From Pseudomonas arcuscaelestis (GTDB taxonomy: Bacteria > Pseudomonadota > Gammaproteobacteria > Pseudomonadales > Pseudomonadaceae), in contig NZ_JACOPV010000003.1 of the NCBI RefSeq assembly GCF_016881005.1, forward strand, positions 62,001 through 126,000: a DNA stretch of 64,000 nucleotides, read 5' to 3'. The translations under genes and the position numbers were made by a program. Of this stretch, positions 17,225 through 28,119 are shown piece after piece. Positions within the stretch are counted from its first letter, which is position 1, and the number at the start of each line of letters is the position of its first letter. Below the pieces are notes generated by a model. It did not search any database, was not told the origin of the DNA, and worked only from the letters and a program-made list of their open reading frames with translations.

Positions 17225-18832
17225 TCACATCCGGAAAATGCCGAAACGGCTTTGCTCGATCGGGGCGTTGAGTGCTGCGGACAGCGCCAGGCCAAGGATG
17301 TCGCGGGTTTGAGCCGGGTCTATGACACCGTCATCCCACAAGCGGGCGCTGGAGTAGTACGGGTGGCCCTGATGCTCGTATTGGTCGAGGATCGGTTGCT
17401 TGAGGCGCGCTTCGTCCTCGGCACTGAACGGATGCCCACTGCGTTCGCTCTGTTCGCGCTTGACCTGGGCCAGCACACCTGCGGCCTGCTCGGCACCCAT
17501 CACGCCGATGCGCGCATTCGGCCACATCCATAGAAAACGCGGGTCGTAGGCGCGGCCACACATGCCGTAGTTTCCCGCTCCGAAACTGCCACCGACGATT
17601 ACGGTGAACTTCGGTACTTGCGCGCAGGCCACTGCCGTCACCAGCTTGGCGCCGTGCTTGGCGATACCGCCGGCCTCGTACTTCTGCCCGACCATGAAGC
17701 CGGTAATGTTCTGCAGGAACAGCAGTGGGATACCCCGCTGGCACGCAAGCTCGATAAAGTGCGCGCCTTTTTGCGCCGCTTCGGCGAACAGGATGCCGTT
17801 GTTGGCCAGGATCGCAATGGGGTAGCCGTGCAGGTGGGCGAAGCCACACACCAGGGTCGTACCGAACAGAGCCTTGAACTCATCGAACACCGAGCCATCC
17901 ACCAGGCGGGCGATCACCTCCCGCACGTCGAACGGTTGCTTGGCGTCGGCTGGCACAACGCCGTACAGCTCTTGAGCGTCATACAGCGGGGCGATCGGGG
18001 TCTGTTGCGCAAGGGTGCCCAGCTTGTGCCAGTTGAGGTTGGCGATGCAGCGCCGGGCGATCGCCAGGGCATGGTCATCGTTGTCGGCGTAGTGGTCGGC
18101 GACGCCACTGGTCTTGCAGTGAACATCGGCGCCACCGAGGTCTTCGGCGCTGACCACTTCACCGGTGGCGGCTTTCACCAGCGGTGGGCCGGCAAGGAAA
18201 ATGGTCGCTTGCTGGCGAACCATGATTGCTTCATCAGCCATGGCCGGCACATAAGCGCCACCCGCTGTACAGGAGCCCATGACCACGGCGATCTGAGGAA
18301 TACCCAGGGCGCTCATGTTGGCCTGGTTGAAGAAGATCCGCCCGAAGTGTTCACGGTCGGGAAACACTTCGTCCTGGCGGGGCAGGTTGGCACCGCCGGA
18401 GTCCACTAGGTACAGGCAGGGCAAGCGGTTCTGCAGGGCGATGGCCTGCGCGCGCAGGTGTTTCTTGACTGTCAGCGGGTAGTACGAGCCGCCTTTGACC
18501 GTGGCGTCGTTGGCCACAATCATGCATTCGACACCTTCGACCCGGCCGATACCGGCAATGACACCTGCGGCTGGAACATCCTCGCCATACACTTGGTGCG
18601 CTGCCAGTTGGCCGATTTCCAGGAACGGCGAGCCGGCGTCAAGCAGGCGGTCGATGCGTTCGCGTGGTAGCAGTTTACCCCGCGAGGTGTGGCGCTCCTG
18701 TGCCTTGAGGCCGCCGCCTTGCTGAACGTGAGTCAGCAAGTTACGCAGCGCATTGACCTGCTCGAGCATAGCCGTGCTGTTGTCGGCGAACTCGGCCGAG
18801 CGCGGATTGATCTGGGTATGGAGGGTAGCCAT
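17225..18832 (-). CDS. liuB: Methylcrotonyl-CoA carboxylase, carboxyltransferase beta subunit
   Basis: 535 aa from ATG 18832. Two crotonase-like carboxyltransferase halves; family blocks include [57 protein letters not shown] and [20 protein letters not shown]. It transfers the carboxyl group from biotin on LiuD to 3-methylcrotonyl-CoA. Starts 17 bases after the liuA stop, so co-transcribed. Confidence 0.96.
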   Translation of the reverse strand: MATLHTQINPRSAEFADNSTAMLEQVNALRNLLTHVQQGGGLKAQERHTSRGKLLPRERIDRLLDAGSPFLEIGQLAAHQVYGEDVPAAGVIAGIGRVEGVECMIVANDATVKGGSYYPLTVKKHLRAQAIALQNRLPCLYLVDSGGANLPRQDEVFPDREHFGRIFFNQANMSALGIPQIAVVMGSCTAGGAYVPAMADEAIMVRQQATIFLAGPPLVKAATGEVVSAEDLGGADVHCKTSGVADHYADNDDHALAIARRCIANLNWHKLGTLAQQTPIAPLYDAQELYGVVPADAKQPFDVREVIARLVDGSVFDEFKALFGTTLVCGFAHLHGYPIAILANNGILFAEAAQKGAHFIELACQRGIPLLFLQNITGFMVGQKYEAGGIAKHGAKLVTAVACAQVPKFTVIVGGSFGAGNYGMCGRAYDPRFLWMWPNARIGVMGAEQAAGVLAQVKREQSERSGHPFSAEDEARLKQPILDQYEHQGHPYYSSARLWDDGVIDPAQTRDILGLALSAALNAPIEQSRFGIFRM

Positions 18833-18849
18833 GGACGTTATCCTTATGC

Positions 18850-20013
18850 TCAGCGGGTTTCGTTGAACAGTTCGCGCCCGATCAGCATCCGACGAATTTC
18901 GCTGGTGCCGGCACCGATCTCGTACAGCTTGGCATCACGCAGCAAGCGCCCGGCCGGGAACTCGTTGATGTAGCCATTGCCACCGAGAATCTGGATCGCT
19001 TCCAGGGCCATCTGTGTCGCCCGTTCGGCGGTGTAGAGGATTACCCCGGCAGCGTCCTTGCGGGTGGTCTCGGCGCGGTCGCAGGCCTGGGCCACGGCGT
19101 ACAGGTAGGCCCGGCTGGCATTGAGCTGGGTGTACATGTCGGCCATCTTGCCCTGGATCAGTTGGAACTCACCGATGCTCTGGCCAAACTGCTTGCGGTC
19201 GTGGATGTACGGAACCACCAGGTCCATGCACGCCTGCATGATCCCGGTGGGGCCGCCGGAAAGAACCACGCGCTCATAATCCAGGCCGCTCATCAGCACC
19301 TTCACACCGCCATTGAGCGCGCCGAGAATGTTTTCGGCAGGTACTTCGACGTTGTCGAAAAACAGCTCGCAGGTGTTCGAACCGCGCATGCCCAGCTTGT
19401 CGAATTTGTTACTGCGGCTGAAACCTTTCCAGTCACGTTCCACGATAAACGCGGTAATACCGTGCGGGCCTTTGTCCAGGTCGGTCTTGGCATAAATCAC
19501 ATAAGTGTTGGCGTCAGGGCCGTTGGTGATCCAGGTTTTGCTGCCGTTGAGCACATAGTGGTCACCGCGCTGTTCGGCGCGCAGCTTCATTGAGACGACA
19601 TCGGAGCCGGCGTTGGGTTCGCTCATGGCCAGGGCGCCAATGTGCTCGCCGCTGATCAGCTTGGGCAGATATTTGGCTTTTTGCGCGGCAGTGCCGTTGC
19701 GGTTGATCTGGTTGACGCACAGGTTGGAGTGGGCGCCGTAGGAGAGGGCGACCGAGGCAGAGCCGCGGCTGATTTCTTCCATGGCAACCACGTGGGCCAG
19801 ATAACCCAGGCCGGCGCCGCCATACTCTTCACTGACGGTGATGCCCAGCAGGCCCATGTCGCCGAACTTGCGCCACATATCGGCGGGGAACAGGTTGTCC
19901 TGGTCAATCTGGGCGGCGCGAGGTGCCAGCTCGGCAGCAACGAAGGACTGGACCTGGTCGCGAAGCATGTCGATGGTTTCGCCCAGGGCGAAGTTCAGGG
20001 ATGGGTAATGCAT
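18850..20013 (-). CDS. liuA: Isovaleryl-CoA dehydrogenase
   Basis: 387 aa from ATG 20013 ([13 protein letters not shown]). Acyl-CoA dehydrogenase fold: [34 protein letters not shown] and [14 protein letters not shown] for FAD and substrate, and the active-site Glu in [14 protein letters not shown], the position specific to isovaleryl-CoA dehydrogenases. C-terminal [16 protein letters not shown] enzyme oxidising isovaleryl-CoA to 3-methylcrotonyl-CoA and passing electrons to ETF. First gene of liuABCD, behind two MerR-type palindromes at 20120-20178. Confidence 0.95.
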   Translation of the reverse strand: MHYPSLNFALGETIDMLRDQVQSFVAAELAPRAAQIDQDNLFPADMWRKFGDMGLLGITVSEEYGGAGLGYLAHVVAMEEISRGSASVALSYGAHSNLCVNQINRNGTAAQKAKYLPKLISGEHIGALAMSEPNAGSDVVSMKLRAEQRGDHYVLNGSKTWITNGPDANTYVIYAKTDLDKGPHGITAFIVERDWKGFSRSNKFDKLGMRGSNTCELFFDNVEVPAENILGALNGGVKVLMSGLDYERVVLSGGPTGIMQACMDLVVPYIHDRKQFGQSIGEFQLIQGKMADMYTQLNASRAYLYAVAQACDRAETTRKDAAGVILYTAERATQMALEAIQILGGNGYINEFPAGRLLRDAKLYEIGAGTSEIRRMLIGRELFNETR

Positions 20014-20072
20014 GGAGGGCACCTTGTTGTTCTTGAAATTGGGTTACACCGTAGCCCATGCGCTTGCCGCCG

Positions 20073-20100
20073 TCCTTGTAGGAGCGGCGCAGCGCCAAGG
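20073..20100. repeat. Partial REP-like element in the liuA leader
   Basis: CCTTGTAGGAGCGGCGCAGCGCCAAGG contains TAGGAGCGG, the REP half seen at 14396-14429, and the small palindrome GGCGC-A-GCGCC. It lies between the LiuR-type sites and liuA. Probably a degraded REP; a leader hairpin is possible. Confidence 0.4.
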
Positions 20101-20119
20101 GCTCGGTTCCTGTCTCACC

Positions 20120-20135
20120 TTTACGTTAACGTAAA
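20120..20135. promoter_or_regulatory. LiuR-type operator 1 (perfect palindrome)
   Basis: TTTACGTTAACGTAAA is a perfect 16-bp palindrome 107 bases upstream of liuA. It has the form expected for the MerR-family regulator LiuR of leucine/isovalerate genes. No liuR gene is next to it. Confidence 0.7.
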
Positions 20136-20162
20136 CATCGTATCGATGATTGTCCAGTCCCT

Positions 20163-20178
20163 TTTACGTAAACGTAAA
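20163..20178. promoter_or_regulatory. LiuR-type operator 2
   Basis: TTTACGTAAACGTAAA, the same arms as operator 1 with a changed centre, 43 bases further from liuA. Two copies at this spacing support a real regulatory site and may serve two promoters. Confidence 0.65.
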
Positions 20179-20214
20179 GGTGCGCCGGGGATTAATTCGT
20201 GGGCGTGGCTATCG

Positions 20215-20373
20215 TTAAGCTTTTACCGGCGGATCATCACTGGGTGGGTCGCCGACGGGGGGCACAGTCGGCTTGAGCGGCAGTTCGTCGGGATCTTCCT
20301 CCGGCACCGGCGGTGGCAGGGTGGGGTCGTCTATGTTTGGGTCCGGGGTTTGCGCTGGGATAGGGATGCTCAT
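20215..20373 (-). CDS. Small proline/aspartate-rich protein
   Basis: 52 aa on the reverse strand from ATG 20373 to TAA 20215. The sequence starts MSIPIPAQTPDPNIDDPTLP and continues with repeated Pro-Pro and Asp-Pro steps (PPPVPEEDPDELP, PPVGDPPSDDPP). Strongly acidic and proline-rich, so probably disordered; no signal peptide or membrane helix. It lies between the LiuR-type sites and glgE, divergent from glgE. The coherent composition along the whole frame argues for a real gene. Function unknown. Confidence 0.6.
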   Translation of the reverse strand: MSIPIPAQTPDPNIDDPTLPPPVPEEDPDELPLKPTVPPVGDPPSDDPPVKA

Positions 20374-20517
20374 GGCCTGACCTCGCTGGTGGGATCTGGG
20401 TGAATGGACTCAATGGTTTTCGACTGCAGGCAACGCCATTCGCTCATTTTTTTTTGAACCCCGCGCCGCCCACCCGCTCTGAACTCTTACTGCCACCTCG
20501 TAACGGAGCTAGGATCG

Positions 20518-22542
20518 ATGACCCGCGATGAGCCCTTCGAAACCGACCGCACAACCACGGCAAACGACCATCCAGACCAGGCGATCAGCCTGTCCCAGGC
20601 GCTGTTGGAACCGCGGATCGTGATCGAGAATACGCTGCCGGTTCTGGACGGCGGCCTGTTTGCGGTCAAGGCGGTGGTCGGTGAAAGGGTCGAGGTCAGC
20701 AGTAAGGTTTATGCCGATGGCCATGACAGCTTGGCGGTGATGCTCAATTGGCGTCAGGCCCACAGTCGGCGCTGGCATTGCGTGCCCATGACGTTTCTCG
20801 GCAATGATCTGTGGCAGGCTTGGCTGCCGGTCACCGAGCAGGGCAGGCACCTGTTCAGCATCGAAGCGTGGATCGATCCGTTTGCCACGTTTTGCCATGA
20901 TCTGGAAAAAAAATTCAACGCAGGCGTGCCCGTCTCGCTTGAGTTGCAGGAAGCGTTGCTGCTGCTCGACCACAATATTCAGCGCAGCCAGGGCCTGCTT
21001 CGTGAACAACTGCTGGGATTGCGCCTGGCGCTGCCGACTCAGTCGCCAGAGCAACAGGTTGAACGGCTGTTGCACGCCGACACGGCGGTGCTGATGCGTG
21101 AGGCCGACCATCGAACTTTCTTGAGTCGCAGCCCGGAATTCCCGTTGGACGTGGAACGCCAGCAAGCGCTGTTCGCCAGTTGGTATGAATTGTTTCCACG
21201 TTCGGTGACCGACAGTCCTGAGCGCCACGGCACCTTCAATGATGTCCATGGACGCTTGCCGATGATCCGCGACATGGGCTTTGACGTGCTCTACTTTCCG
21301 CCCATTCACCCTATCGGTAAGCGCCATCGCAAAGGGCGCAACAATGCCCTGCAGGCTGCACCGGATGACCCCGGCAGCCCTTACGCAATCGGCAGTGAGG
21401 AGGGCGGACACGAGGCGATTCATCCGCAGCTGGGCAGCCGTGAGGATTTCCGCCGCCTGGTCGCAGCGGCCCAGGAGCATGGGCTGGAAATAGCCCTGGA
21501 CTTTGCCATTCAGTGTTCGCAAGACCATCCCTGGCTCAAGGAGCATCCCGGCTGGTTCTCGTGGCGCCCGGACGGCAGTATCCGCTACGCGGAAAACCCG
21601 CCGAAAAAGTACCAGGACATCGTCAATGTCGACTTCTATGCCGCAGAGGCTGTGCCCTCTTTGTGGTTGGCGTTGCGCGATGTGGTGCTCGGCTGGGTAA
21701 AGGAAGGGGTGAAGATGTTTCGGGTCGATAACCCGCATACCAAGCCGCTGCCTTTTTGGCACTGGTTGATCGCCAATATTCGCAGCCAGTATCCAGAGGT
21801 GATTTTCCTCGCCGAAGCCTTCACCAAGCCGGCAATGATGGCGCGTCTCGGTAAGGTTGGATACTCGCAGAGCTATACCTATTTCACTTGGCGCAACACC
21901 AAGCAGGAGCTGCGCGAATATTTCGAGGAACTTAACCAGGCGCCTTGGCGCTATTGCTACCGGCCGAACTTCTTCGTCAATACCCCGGACATCAACCCGT
22001 TTTTCCTCCACGAGTCCGGGCGTGCAGGTTTTCTTATTCGCGCGGCACTGGCCACCATGGGTTCGGGTCTATGGGGCATGTATTCAGGTTTCGAGCTCTG
22101 TGAAGCGACGCCGATACCGGGCAAGGAGGAGTACATGGACTCGGAGAAGTATGAGATCCGTCCGCGCGACTTCAGCCAGCCCGGCAACATCATCGCCGAA
22201 ATCGCCCAGCTCAACCGCATCCGCCGGCAGAATCCTGCGTTGCAGACCCATCTAGGCATTGCCTTCTACCATGCCTGGAACGACAACATCCTGTACTTCG
22301 GCAAGCGCACTGCCGAACGCGACAACTTCATTCTGATTGCCATCAGCCTTGACCCGCATAACGCCCAGGAGGCGAACTTCGAACTGCCGCTCTGGGAGTT
22401 GGGCCTGGACGATAACGCCGACACGCTCGGTGAGGACCTGATGACCGGCCACCGCTGGACCTGGCATGGCAAGACCCAATGGATGCGCATCGAGCCCTGG
22501 CACCTGCCGTTCGGTATCTGGCGTATCGAAAAAGCCCAATAG
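20518..22542 (+). CDS. glgE: Alpha-1,4-glucan:maltose-1-phosphate maltosyltransferase
   Basis: 674 aa, GH13_3 size. N-terminal domain and coiled insert (about 1-200), then the catalytic barrel starting WYELFPRSV with GFDVLYFPPIHPIG. Nucleophile Asp404 in MFRVDNPHTKP and acid/base Glu433 in IFLAEAFTKP. GlgE extends alpha-1,4-glucan by two glucose units from maltose-1-phosphate. It heads glgE-treS/mak-glgB with 13 bases to the next start, and TreS-Mak makes its substrate from trehalose. Confidence 0.96.
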   Translation: MTRDEPFETDRTTTANDHPDQAISLSQALLEPRIVIENTLPVLDGGLFAVKAVVGERVEVSSKVYADGHDSLAVMLNWRQAHSRRWHCVPMTFLGNDLWQAWLPVTEQGRHLFSIEAWIDPFATFCHDLEKKFNAGVPVSLELQEALLLLDHNIQRSQGLLREQLLGLRLALPTQSPEQQVERLLHADTAVLMREADHRTFLSRSPEFPLDVERQQALFASWYELFPRSVTDSPERHGTFNDVHGRLPMIRDMGFDVLYFPPIHPIGKRHRKGRNNALQAAPDDPGSPYAIGSEEGGHEAIHPQLGSREDFRRLVAAAQEHGLEIALDFAIQCSQDHPWLKEHPGWFSWRPDGSIRYAENPPKKYQDIVNVDFYAAEAVPSLWLALRDVVLGWVKEGVKMFRVDNPHTKPLPFWHWLIANIRSQYPEVIFLAEAFTKPAMMARLGKVGYSQSYTYFTWRNTKQELREYFEELNQAPWRYCYRPNFFVNTPDINPFFLHESGRAGFLIRAALATMGSGLWGMYSGFELCEATPIPGKEEYMDSEKYEIRPRDFSQPGNIIAEIAQLNRIRRQNPALQTHLGIAFYHAWNDNILYFGKRTAERDNFILIAISLDPHNAQEANFELPLWELGLDDNADTLGEDLMTGHRWTWHGKTQWMRIEPWHLPFGIWRIEKAQ

Positions 22543-22555
22543 AAAGGAGTCGAAC

Positions 22556-25500
22556 ATGGCCAAGCGTACCCGCCCGGCAGCCTTTATCGACGATCCCCTG
22601 TGGTACAAAGACGCGATTATCTATCAAGTTCATGTCAAATCGTTCTTTGACTCGAACAACGACGGCATCGGTGATTTTCCAGGCCTGATTGCCAAGCTCG
22701 ACTACATTGCCGAGCTTGGCGTCAACACCCTGTGGTTGCTGCCGTTCTACCCCTCGCCACGACGTGATGACGGCTATGACATCGCCGCCTACAAAGCCGT
22801 GCACAGCGACTACGGCACCCTGGCGGATGTAAAACGCTTTATCGCCGAGGCGCACAAGCGCGGCCTGCGGGTAATCACCGAGCTTGTCATCAACCATACC
22901 TCCGACCAACACCCCTGGTTTCAGAAAGCCCGTCGCGCCAAACCCGGCAGCAGGGCTCGGGATTTCTACGTGTGGTCCGACAGCGACCAGAAGTACGATG
23001 GCACGCGAATCATCTTTCTGGACACGGAAAAGTCCAACTGGACCTGGGACCCGGTTGCCGGTCAGTACTTCTGGCATCGCTTCTATTCACACCAGCCGGA
23101 CCTCAACTTCGACAATCCGCAGGTGCTCAAAGCCGTAATCGACGTGATGCGCTACTGGCTGGACCTTGGCGTCGATGGCCTGCGCCTGGATGCCATTCCG
23201 TACCTGATCGAGCGCGACGGCACCAACAACGAGAACCTGCCGGAAACCCACCAGGTACTGAAAAAGATCCGCGCCGAAATCGATGCCAATTATCCCGACC
23301 GGATGCTGCTCGCCGAAGCCAACCAATGGCCGGAAGACACCCAGCTGTACTTTGGTGAAGGGCAGGGCGACGAGTGCCACATGGCCTTCCACTTTCCATT
23401 GATGCCGCGTATGTACATGGCCGTGGCTCAGGAAGATCGCTTTCCGATTACCGATATTTTGCGCCAGACCCCGGAAATTCCCGCCAATTGCCAATGGGCG
23501 ATCTTTTTACGCAACCACGATGAACTGACCCTGGAGATGGTCACTGACCGTGAGCGGGATTACCTGTGGAACTACTATGCCGAAGACCGCAGGGCCAGGA
23601 TCAACCTGGGCATTCGTCGGCGTCTGGCACCGCTGTTGCAGCGTGACCGACGCCGGGTCGAGTTGCTCAGTAGCCTGTTGCTGTCGATGCCGGGGACCCC
23701 GACCCTGTACTACGGTGATGAAATCGGCATGGGTGACAACATCTACCTGGGCGACCGCGATGGCGTGCGCACCCCGATGCAGTGGTCCATTGATCGTAAC
23801 GGTGGTTTCTCCGGAGCCGACCCTGCGCGCCTGGTGCTACCGCCGATCATGGACCCGCTATACGGTTTTGCCTCGGTCAACGTCGAGGCCCAGTCCCGTG
23901 ACCCACATTCGCTGTTGAACTGGAACCGACGCTTGCTGGCGGTACGCAAACAGCAGAAAGCCTTTGGCCGCGGCACGCTGACCATGCTCTCGCCGAGCAA
24001 TCGGCGAATCCTGGCCTACATCCGTGAGTACACCGGTACCGATGGCAAACGCGAGGTCATACTCTGCGTGGCCAACGTATCGCGCGCAGCCCAGGCCGCC
24101 GAGTTGGAATTGTCCCAGTACGCCGACAGCGTGCCGGTGGAGATGCTTGGCGGCAGCGCGTTCCCACCCATCGGCCAGCTGCCATTTCTGCTGACCCTGG
24201 CGCCCTATGGCTTCTACTGGTTCCTGCTGGCGCCAAAGGACCAGATGCCCAGTTGGCACATGGAGCCGGCCCAGAGCCTGCCGGAGTTCACCACCCTGGT
24301 GCTGAAAAAACGCATGGAGGAGCTTCTGGAGGCGCCTGCGCGCAGTACTTTGCAGGACAGTATCCTGCCCCAGTATCTGCCCAAGCGGCGCTGGTTTGCC
24401 GGCAAGGAAGCGCCCATCGAACAGGTGCAGATTGCCTATGGTGTGCGGTTTGGCACCCCCACGACGCCCGTGCTGCTCACCGAGATCGAGGTCAGCAGTG
24501 GCGGCAACACCGGTCGTTATCAATTGCCCTTCGGCTTCATTGGCGAAGAGCAAATCAACAGCGCTGCGCCACAGCAACTGGCGCTATCGCGGGTTCGCCG
24601 TGGGCGCCAGGTCGGGCTGATCACCGATGCCTTCGTGCTGGAGAGTTTTGTTCATGCAGTGCTGAGGGCCTGCCAGGAAGACGCTCGCTTGCCCTGTGAA
24701 GACGGCGAGTTGCGCTTTCACGCCAGCGAGCAGATGACCGCCCTGCAGTTGGCAGAAGATGCCCAGGTTCGCTATCTGTCGGCCGAGCAATCCAACAGTT
24801 CGGTGGTCGTCGGCGGTAGTCTGGTGCTCAAGCTGATTCGACGCGTTAATTCCGGGGTGCACCCGGAACTGGAGATGAGCGCCTACCTGACCGCCGCCGG
24901 CTTTGCCAATATCTCGCCCTTGCTCGGTTGGGTCAGTCGTGTGGACGGCAACGGCCAGGACCACTTGCTGATGATCGCCCAAGGTTATTTGAGTAATCAG
25001 GGCGATGCCTGGGAGTGGACCCAGAACAACCTGGAACGGGCCATTCGCGACGAGCTGGAACCTGGCAACTCTGCGCTCGAGGGGCATGCCGATGCCCTGC
25101 AGGATCTGACCGACTTTGCCGCGATGCTTGGCCAACGCTTGGGTGAAATGCACTTGCTACTGGCGGCGCCGAGCAAAGACTCGGCGTTTCGCCCGCGGCC
25201 TGCCTCGGCGCGCGATTGCCAGGCATGGGGCAAGCATATCGGCGCTCAATTGACCCGCGCCCTGGATGTACTGCAAGCCCACCGTGATGATTTGGACAGC
25301 GAAAGTCAGGCCCTGGTCGCTGACCTGCAGCAGCAACGTCAGGAGCTGTTGAGCACTGTCACCACCTTGAGTGCACAGGCCCAGGGTGGACTGTTGATGC
25401 GTGTGCACGGTGACCTGCACCTGGGCCAGGTGCTGGTGGTGCAGGGCGATGCCTACCTGATTGATTTCGAGGGCGAACCCGCCCGGCCGCTGGACGAACG

Positions 25501-25867
25501 TCGGGCCCGACACAGCCCCTACAAGGATGTCAGCGGCGTGTTGCGATCCTTCGACTATGCTGCTGCCATGGTGCTGCGCAGTGCCTCTAGTGTCGACCTC
25601 TCGGACAGCGCCCGCCAAGCCCGTCAGCGAGTCGCCAGGCGTTATCTGCACCAGGCCCGACATGCCTTTGTCGAGGCCTATGGGCTGGCCACTGCGGCCA
25701 TGCCCCATGCCTGGGAACATGCCGACGGCGAGCGTGCGGCACTGGAACTGTTCAGCCTTGAAAAGGCGGCTTACGAAATCCTGTATGAAGCCGAGAACCG
25801 CCCGAGTTGGTTGGCCGTGCCTTTGCATGGCCTACATGGCCTGACAAGTACCTGGGGAGAGAGTTGA
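22556..25867 (+). CDS. treS: Trehalose synthase-maltokinase fusion
   Basis: 1103 aa from ATG 22556 (AAAGGAG upstream); an earlier in-frame start lies inside glgE. Residues 1-550 are GH13_16 trehalose synthase: DAIIYQVHVKSFFDSNNDGI, nucleophile Asp212 (LRLDAIPYL), acid Glu254 (LLAEANQWPED) and RNHDELTLEM. Residues about 590-1103 are maltokinase, with an aminoglycoside-kinase-like core: HGDLHLGQ (Asp953) and LIDFEGEP. The fusion isomerises trehalose to maltose and phosphorylates it, feeding GlgE. The TreS-Mak fusion is a known bacterial arrangement. The stop touches the glgB start. Confidence 0.96.
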   Translation: MAKRTRPAAFIDDPLWYKDAIIYQVHVKSFFDSNNDGIGDFPGLIAKLDYIAELGVNTLWLLPFYPSPRRDDGYDIAAYKAVHSDYGTLADVKRFIAEAHKRGLRVITELVINHTSDQHPWFQKARRAKPGSRARDFYVWSDSDQKYDGTRIIFLDTEKSNWTWDPVAGQYFWHRFYSHQPDLNFDNPQVLKAVIDVMRYWLDLGVDGLRLDAIPYLIERDGTNNENLPETHQVLKKIRAEIDANYPDRMLLAEANQWPEDTQLYFGEGQGDECHMAFHFPLMPRMYMAVAQEDRFPITDILRQTPEIPANCQWAIFLRNHDELTLEMVTDRERDYLWNYYAEDRRARINLGIRRRLAPLLQRDRRRVELLSSLLLSMPGTPTLYYGDEIGMGDNIYLGDRDGVRTPMQWSIDRNGGFSGADPARLVLPPIMDPLYGFASVNVEAQSRDPHSLLNWNRRLLAVRKQQKAFGRGTLTMLSPSNRRILAYIREYTGTDGKREVILCVANVSRAAQAAELELSQYADSVPVEMLGGSAFPPIGQLPFLLTLAPYGFYWFLLAPKDQMPSWHMEPAQSLPEFTTLVLKKRMEELLEAPARSTLQDSILPQYLPKRRWFAGKEAPIEQVQIAYGVRFGTPTTPVLLTEIEVSSGGNTGRYQLPFGFIGEEQINSAAPQQLALSRVRRGRQVGLITDAFVLESFVHAVLRACQEDARLPCEDGELRFHASEQMTALQLAEDAQVRYLSAEQSNSSVVVGGSLVLKLIRRVNSGVHPELEMSAYLTAAGFANISPLLGWVSRVDGNGQDHLLMIAQGYLSNQGDAWEWTQNNLERAIRDELEPGNSALEGHADALQDLTDFAAMLGQRLGEMHLLLAAPSKDSAFRPRPASARDCQAWGKHIGAQLTRALDVLQAHRDDLDSESQALVADLQQQRQELLSTVTTLSAQAQGGLLMRVHGDLHLGQVLVVQGDAYLIDFEGEPARPLDERRARHSPYKDVSGVLRSFDYAAAMVLRSASSVDLSDSARQARQRVARRYLHQARHAFVEAYGLATAAMPHAWEHADGERAALELFSLEKAAYEILYEAENRPSWLAVPLHGLHGLTSTWGES

Positions 25868-28075
25868 ATGAAACACCTTAAGCGCGAGGAAGGCGGGCTG
25901 AGTCAGCGTGATATCGATGCCCTGGTCAGGGCCGAGCATACTGACCCGTTCGCTGTGCTTGGCCCGCACCCTGATGGTGCAGGCGGCCAGTTTGTCCGCG
26001 CCTATTTGCCCAATGCCTTGAGTGTGCAGGTGCTGGAGCGCGATGACCAGGGCCTGCTGGCAGAGATGCAGCAGTCGGTACCCGGGCTGTTTGTGGCGCA
26101 CCTCAATGAGCAGCAAGGCTATGTGCTCAAAGTTCAATGGGCAGGCGGGGAGCAGATCACCGAGGACCCTTACAGCTTTGCTCCATTGCTCGGTGACATG
26201 GACCTCTACCTGTTCGGTGAGGGCAACCACCGCGACCTTTCCTCCAGCATGGGCGCGCAGCCGCTGCAGGTTGAAGGCGTCGACGGTGTGCGCTTCTCGG
26301 TGTGGGCGCCGAATGCCCGTCGGGTATCGGTGGTTGGCGACTTCAACAACTGGGATGGGCGCCGCCACCCCATGCGCTTGCGTCACGACTCCGGGGTTTG
26401 GGAGCTGTTTGTCCCGCGCCTCAAGGCGGGTGAAGCTTACAAGTACGAAGTGCTGGGGCGTGACGGCATTCTGCCGCTCAAGGCGGATCCCCTCGCCCGA
26501 GCCACCGAGCTGCCGCCCAGCACCGCCTCCAAGGTAGCGGGGCCACTGGCGCACGACTGGCAGGATGAGCGCTGGATGCAGGCGCGTGGTGAGCGTCAGA
26601 CTATCACCGCACCGCTGTCGATCTATGAATTACATGCCGGCTCCTGGCAGTGCGAGCGTGATGACAGCGGCGACGTTGCGCGCTTCTACAACTGGCGTGA
26701 GCTGGCCGAGCGCCTGGTTCCGTATGTACAGCAGTTGGGCTTTACTCATATCGAGCTGATGCCGATCATGGAGCACCCCTTCGGTGGATCATGGGGCTAC
26801 CAACCCCTGTCACTGTTCGCGCCCACCGCGCGCTACGGCTCGGCAGAAGATTTCGCCGCCTTCATCGATGCCTGCCACCAGGCCGACATCGGCGTGATTC
26901 TGGATTGGGTCCCGGCACATTTCCCCACCGACAGTCATGGCCTGGCACGTTTTGACGGTACCGCACTGTATGAATATGAAAACCCGCTAGAAGGCTTTCA
27001 TCAGGACTGGGATACGCTCATTTACAACCTTGGCCGTACCGAAGTGCATGGCTTCATGCTGGCTTCGGCGTTGCACTGGATAAAGCATTTTCACATCGAT
27101 GGGCTACGCGTCGATGCCGTCGCCTCGATGCTGTATCGCGATTATTCGCGCAAAGCCGGCGAGTGGGTGCCCAACCGTCATGGTGGTCGGGAAAACCTCG
27201 AAGCCATCGATTTTTTGCGTCACCTCAACGATGTAGTCGCCATTGAAGCGCCTGGCGCGCTGGTCATTGCCGAGGAGTCCACGGCCTGGCCTGGCGTCAG
27301 TCAGCCTACTCAACAGGGTGGTCTGGGGTTCGCTTACAAGTGGAACATGGGCTGGATGCACGACACGCTGCACTATATCCAGAATGATCCTATCCACCGC
27401 ACTCACCACCATCACGAGATGAGTTTCGGCCTGCTCTATGCGTATTCGGAGCATTTCATCCTGCCGATTTCCCACGATGAAGTGGTGCATGGCAAGCATT
27501 CCTTGATCGACAAGATGCCGGGTGATCGCTGGCAGAAATTCGCTAATTTGCGTGCTTACTTAACATTCATGTGGGCTCATCCTGGCAAGAAGTTGCTGTT
27601 CATGGGCTGCGAATTCGGTCAGTGGCGTGAGTGGAACCATGACAGTGAATTGGACTGGTACTTGCTCAAGTATCCGGAGCATCTGGGTGTGCAGCGTCTG
27701 GTGGGTGACTTGAACCGTTTGTATCGCGAAGAGCGCGCCCTGCATGAGCAGGACTGTCAGCCGCAGGGCTTTCAGTGGTTGATCGGTGATGATGCGCACA
27801 ACAGTGTTTATGCCTGGTTGCGATGGAGTGCGAGTGGCGAGCCGTTGCTGGTGGTGGCCAACTTTACGCCAGTGCCGCGGGAGGGGTATCGCATAGGGGT
27901 GCCGTTCGGCGAGCGTTGGACTGAGGTGCTCAACAGTGATGCGCAAGATTATGCAGGGTCCAATTTTGGCAATCTTGGTGAGGTGGTGAGTGAGGCAGTG
28001 CCCAGTCATGGGCAGCCCTTGTCATTGCGTTTGAATTTGCCGCCGTTGGGGGTGTTGATTCTGCGTCCGCGTTAG
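25868..28075 (+). CDS. glgB: 1,4-alpha-glucan branching enzyme
   Basis: 735 aa starting directly after the treS stop. N1 domain, CBM48 ([20 protein letters not shown], about 140-230), then the GH13_9 barrel with [11 protein letters not shown], nucleophile Asp416 ([10 protein letters not shown]), acid Glu469 (VIAEEST) and the transition-state region [12 protein letters not shown]. It transfers glucan segments to alpha-1,6 branches and completes the GlgE pathway product. Third gene of the operon; a REP-like palindrome follows. Confidence 0.97.
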   Translation: MKHLKREEGGLSQRDIDALVRAEHTDPFAVLGPHPDGAGGQFVRAYLPNALSVQVLERDDQGLLAEMQQSVPGLFVAHLNEQQGYVLKVQWAGGEQITEDPYSFAPLLGDMDLYLFGEGNHRDLSSSMGAQPLQVEGVDGVRFSVWAPNARRVSVVGDFNNWDGRRHPMRLRHDSGVWELFVPRLKAGEAYKYEVLGRDGILPLKADPLARATELPPSTASKVAGPLAHDWQDERWMQARGERQTITAPLSIYELHAGSWQCERDDSGDVARFYNWRELAERLVPYVQQLGFTHIELMPIMEHPFGGSWGYQPLSLFAPTARYGSAEDFAAFIDACHQADIGVILDWVPAHFPTDSHGLARFDGTALYEYENPLEGFHQDWDTLIYNLGRTEVHGFMLASALHWIKHFHIDGLRVDAVASMLYRDYSRKAGEWVPNRHGGRENLEAIDFLRHLNDVVAIEAPGALVIAEESTAWPGVSQPTQQGGLGFAYKWNMGWMHDTLHYIQNDPIHRTHHHHEMSFGLLYAYSEHFILPISHDEVVHGKHSLIDKMPGDRWQKFANLRAYLTFMWAHPGKKLLFMGCEFGQWREWNHDSELDWYLLKYPEHLGVQRLVGDLNRLYREERALHEQDCQPQGFQWLIGDDAHNSVYAWLRWSASGEPLLVVANFTPVPREGYRIGVPFGERWTEVLNSDAQDYAGSNFGNLGEVVSEAVPSHGQPLSLRLNLPPLGVLILRPR

Positions 28076-28084
28076 TTGGGCCCT

Positions 28085-28112
28085 CCGGTGGGAGCGGGCT
28101 TGCCCCGCGATG
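28085..28112. repeat. REP-type palindrome after glgB
   Basis: GGGAGCGGGCTTGCCCCGCGAT with stem GCGGG/CCCGC, the GCGGGCTTGCCCCGCG class of Pseudomonas REP, 10-40 bases after the glgB stop. Confidence 0.75.
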
Positions 28113-28119
28113 AGGCCCT

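Noticed and set aside
20509..22011. 500-codon open frame on the reverse strand across glgE
   Set aside because: Antisense to an unmistakable GlgE with both catalytic residues; Arg/Gln/His-rich composition and no ribosome site, as expected for a shadow in G+C-rich DNA.
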